In this document: positions 61,921 through 64,000 of the stretch, piece by piece | Position numbering within the stretch: position 1 is the stretch's first letter | Layout of the letters: each line of letters opens with the position of its first letter | Source of the DNA: Bog-532 sp963742875 | GTDB lineage: Bacteria; Actinomycetota; Actinomycetes; Streptosporangiales; Streptosporangiaceae | Assembly: GCA_963742875.1 (NCBI GenBank) | Contig: CAVUNO010000022.1 | Location: forward strand, 372,001 to 436,000 | DNA: 64,000 bases | Reading direction: 5' to 3' | Translations under genes and position numbers: made by a program | Notes under the pieces: model-generated | What the model was told of the DNA's origin: nothing | What the model saw: the letters and a program-made list of their open reading frames with translations, nothing else | Databases searched by the model: none

Positions 61921-62949
61921 ATGCCAGGTCAGGACGGATGGGTTGTCGTTGGTGTCGACAACGGCGGCACGGCCAATAACGGCACCGTCCTCGACGCCGA
62001 CGGCCGTTTCCTCGTCGACCGCATGGCGGAAATCCCGAGCTACGTGCGGGACGGGCCGGACAAGGCGGTCCAGGCCCTGGTCGACTCCGTCGAGCACGTG
62101 CTCGGCCTCGTCGGTCTGCCCAGGTCAGCGGTGCGCGCGGTGGGCCTGGACACCCCGGGGCCAGCCAGCGCGACCGGAGTGCTCTCCTCGCGCGGGGCGA
62201 CCAACTTCGCGAACCCGGAATGGTGGGGATTCGACATACGGGGCGCCATGGAGGACCGGCTGGGGCTGCCGGTCGTCTACAACAACGACGGCAACGCGGC
62301 GGCCCTGTACGCCCACCACACCCAGTACAGCACCGAGCCGGGCCAGCACAGCTCGGTCGCGGCCATCGTGGGAACGGGCCTCGGCGGCGGCGTGGTGGAA
62401 GGCGGGCGCGTCATCAGCGGCGCGGCCGGGATGGCCGGCGAGCTTGGCCACGTGCCGATCCCGATGGCCGGGCTGCTCGAGGACGCGCAGCCCATGCCCG
62501 CGTGCAACTGCGGCCAGCAGGGCGACGTGGAAAGCGTGGCCTCACTGACCGGGATCGAAAAGAACCTGCTGCCGTACTGGCTGACCCGCTACGAGGGGCA
62601 CGAACTCGGCCGCGGGGTTCCGCTCAGCAAGGCCGCGAAGCTGGTCCGGCGCTACGGGGAAGACGCCGACGAACTCGCGCTGAAGATCTTCGAGCAGCAG
62701 GCGATGGCGCTGGGCCGGCTGTTCACCATCGCGGCGAACTTCACCGATCCGGGCACTTACTTCGTCGGCGGCGGGGTGGTGGAGGCGGCGCCGCACTTCC
62801 GGGACTGGTTCCTCGCCCGCGTCCGGGAGCACTCCACGCTGCGCGCCGAACAGGCCCGGGTGGCCACGTTCGCCCTGGTACCGCACCTCGACATGGCCGG
62901 GGCGCGCGGCTCGGCGGTGGCCGCGCGCGACTGGCTGCTGCGTGGTTAG
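61921..62949 (+). CDS. ROK-family sugar kinase
   Basis: 342 residues; ATG after GAGGAGGGCCG. Phosphate loop GVDNGGTANNGTV, then VGLDTPGPASATGVLSSRG, NNDGNAAALYA, AIVGTGLGGGVVEGG, and the substrate/zinc region GELGHVPI ... CNCGQQGDVES (the usual CxCGxxGCxE has Asp for the third Cys, so zinc binding may be weak). No HTH, so an enzyme, not a repressor. Substrate could be glucose or an amino sugar. Adjacent XRE-cupin gene is convergent. Confidence 0.88.
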   Translation: MPGQDGWVVVGVDNGGTANNGTVLDADGRFLVDRMAEIPSYVRDGPDKAVQALVDSVEHVLGLVGLPRSAVRAVGLDTPGPASATGVLSSRGATNFANPEWWGFDIRGAMEDRLGLPVVYNNDGNAAALYAHHTQYSTEPGQHSSVAAIVGTGLGGGVVEGGRVISGAAGMAGELGHVPIPMAGLLEDAQPMPACNCGQQGDVESVASLTGIEKNLLPYWLTRYEGHELGRGVPLSKAAKLVRRYGEDADELALKIFEQQAMALGRLFTIAANFTDPGTYFVGGGVVEAAPHFRDWFLARVREHSTLRAEQARVATFALVPHLDMAGARGSAVAARDWLLRG

Positions 62950-63019
62950 GGGGACGACCCCCCTACCCCCCGCTGCGCTTCGCGCCCCGCTGCGGTTCTC
63001 GCCGAGACACCGGCCGCTC

Positions 63020-63038
63020 ACCGGGCCGGAGGCCCGGT
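63020..63038. terminator. Bidirectional hairpin between convergent genes
   Basis: ACCGGGCC-GGA-GGCCCGGT, a perfect 8-bp stem between the ROK and XRE-cupin 3' ends. No clear T-tract on either side. Confidence 0.5.
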
Positions 63039-63082
63039 TCGCTGGGCCGGTATGAGCATCTCGCCGTATCTCGTTCGTGGTC

Positions 63083-63661
63083 CTAGCCAGTTTGGGCTGG
63101 GGGGATGACCACGACCATGGTGAGGCGGACGGGGGTGGTGCCTTCGTTGGTGTAGCGGTGCGGGCGGCCGGCCGGGAAGCGGGCGCACTGCCCCGGGGTC
63201 AGCTCATGCCGTTCGCCCGCGACCGAGAGCATCAGGGTGCCCGCCTCGACCCACACCATCTCCCGGGTGGCTGGGGCGTGCGCGTCCCCGCCGAACGTCT
63301 CACCGGGCATCAGGTCCCAGCGCCACAGTTCCACCGCCCACGGCGGATCGGTCGCACCGAGGATTGTGCCGTGGCCGCCCGACGGCCCGCGCCAGAGGAC
63401 CCGGGCACCATCGGGTCCGGAAACCTGCACGGCTGGCTCGCTGCTCACGTCCACCAGTCGCGTCACCGGCACACCGAACGCATCGCTGATCCTCGCCAGG
63501 GTGGCCAGGTTCGGATTCGAGCGTCCCTGCTCGACGGCGACAAGGACACCCTTGCTCACCCCGGAACGCGCGGCCAGCTGATCCAGCGACCAGCCACGAT
63601 CCGCCCGCAGTGCCTGCAAGGTTCTGGCGACCGCGACCGTGATGTCGGATGGTTCCGTCAT
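63083..63661 (-). CDS. XRE-cupin transcriptional regulator
   Basis: 192 residues. HTH at about 8-62 (VARTLQALRADRGWSLDQLA, SGVSKGVLVAVEQGRSNPNL), cupin at about 110-185 (VELWRWDLMPGETFGGDAHA, VWVEAGTLMLSVAGERHELT, FPAGRPHRYTN). Such regulators sense small ligands in the cupin. Divergent from the transporter gene, with an inverted repeat between them; likely represses both. Confidence 0.9.
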   Translation of the reverse strand: MTEPSDITVAVARTLQALRADRGWSLDQLAARSGVSKGVLVAVEQGRSNPNLATLARISDAFGVPVTRLVDVSSEPAVQVSGPDGARVLWRGPSGGHGTILGATDPPWAVELWRWDLMPGETFGGDAHAPATREMVWVEAGTLMLSVAGERHELTPGQCARFPAGRPHRYTNEGTTPVRLTMVVVIPPAQTG

Positions 63662-63682
63662 ATCCGCCGCCCGGGTGCCGCC

Positions 63683-63728
63683 GATCGGTCGGTATAGTGA
63701 ACTAGGCAGACACTTATTCCGACCGATC
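63683..63728. promoter_or_regulatory. Inverted repeat between the XRE-cupin and transporter genes
   Basis: GATCGGTCGGTAT (63683-63695) and ATTCCGACCGATC (63716-63728) are inverted repeats with one mismatch, spaced by 20 bases holding a TATAGT -10-like box at 63693-63698. Candidate operator. Confidence 0.6.
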
Positions 63729-63788
63729 TTACGTGTGCGCGCATGTCCGCCTCATTTGCCTGCTGCCCTGCTGGAGGGAGATGACGCC

Positions 63789-64000
63789 ATGGGCACGATC
63801 CTGGCACTGGCCGCCGCCGTGCTGTACGGCTCGGCCGACTTTCTCGGCGGTGCGGCCGCCCGCCGGGCGCGGCCGCTCGCCGTGCTCGCGATCACGACGG
63901 GCGCCGGCGCGGTCATCACGGTGCTGGCCGCAGTGGCGGCCAGCGCGGCCGGGCTCGGCGGCCATGGCCTGCCGAGGCCGGCGGGGCTCGCCTGGAGCGC
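63789..64000 (+). CDS. EamA/DMT-type transporter, start only (runs off the window)
   Basis: ATG 63789 after GGAGGGAG. First ~70 residues: MGTILALAAAVLYGSADFLG, GAAARRARPLAVLAITTGAG and AVITVLAAVAASAAGLG, typical of the first two helices of drug/metabolite transporters of the EamA family. The gene continues past 64000. Confidence 0.7.
   Translation, partial: MGTILALAAAVLYGSADFLGGAAARRARPLAVLAITTGAGAVITVLAAVAASAAGLGGHGLPRPAGLAWS

Noticed and set aside
61822..63086. Alternative long Arg-rich frames over the ROK gene
   Set aside because: They are shadows of the high-G+C coding sequence; the ROK frame has all family motifs.

Overview
The window is high-G+C DNA with actinomycete features throughout: GTG starts and four-base GTGA/ATGA gene overlaps, AICE-type integrases, an Ini-type dynamin locus, a SigE-like sigma factor, DUF2510 and a sortase of the actinobacterial GHVDS type. 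I would place it in a filamentous actinomycete, perhaps near Streptosporangiales, but the genus cannot be fixed from sequence alone.

1-28 kb is an accessory mosaic. A plasmid-type Rep is fused by deletion to a tyrosine integrase (21-2130). tRNA-Ser(UGA) at 2241-2329 is the likely attachment site of a second integrative element: integrase, XRE regulator, Xis-like gene and Prim-Pol/AAA replication protein (2.4-7.5 kb). Its cargo includes a VapBC pair, a CoiA-like fragment, parts of a topoisomerase VI-like gene pair separated by a LysM/lytic gene, and small envelope proteins with repeated leader hairpins (8-15 kb). An IS21-family element with a broken IstB (15.3-18.1 kb), small membrane proteins and a third integrase relic follow. 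From 20.3 to 23.4 kb, AT-richer DNA carries a processive GT2 glycosyltransferase, a small membrane protein and a membrane-anchored trypsin-like protease. It contains a possible MITE and is followed by an ISAs1 relic. Next come a GH16 glucanase, an IS630 relic and an IS630 element (23.8-26.9 kb).

26.9-37.3 kb is a cell-envelope-stress type locus resembling mycobacterial iniBAC/iniR: an Hsp70-like membrane protein diverges from an IniB-like protein, a His-rich tandem-repeat protein and two dynamin-like GTPases, with a large AAA-LuxR regulator (IniR-like) convergent at the end. The Hsp70/IniB intergenic region contains nested palindromes. This is the most interesting functional unit in the window.

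37.3-47.5 kb contains an emfourin-like inhibitor, a secreted-repeat lipoprotein, an ECF sigma/anti-sigma pair, CtaG, an AAA ATPase, a MauE-like protein with a Cys-rich partner, a SigE-type sigma factor, an acyl-CoA ligase relic and tRNA-Ser(GCU). 47.6-53 kb is a three-gene operon centred on a large secreted peptidoglycan hydrolase. 53.4-58.3 kb holds an AI-2E family transporter, a UPF0104-type membrane protein, a sortase with a 42-residue membrane ORF, and a frameshifted membrane protein. 58.5-61.4 kb holds a truncated TetR with a clear palindrome, an ADH relic, and a phosphotransferase plus acyl-CoA dehydrogenase pair equivalent to the two halves of ACAD10/11. The window ends with an IS605-type right-end relic, a ROK kinase, an XRE-cupin regulator and the start of a multidrug/EamA-type transporter.

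An important caution: at least a dozen genes, including some that look like core genes, are split by single-base indels, often in homopolymers. Some apparent pseudogenes may therefore be consensus errors in the assembly.
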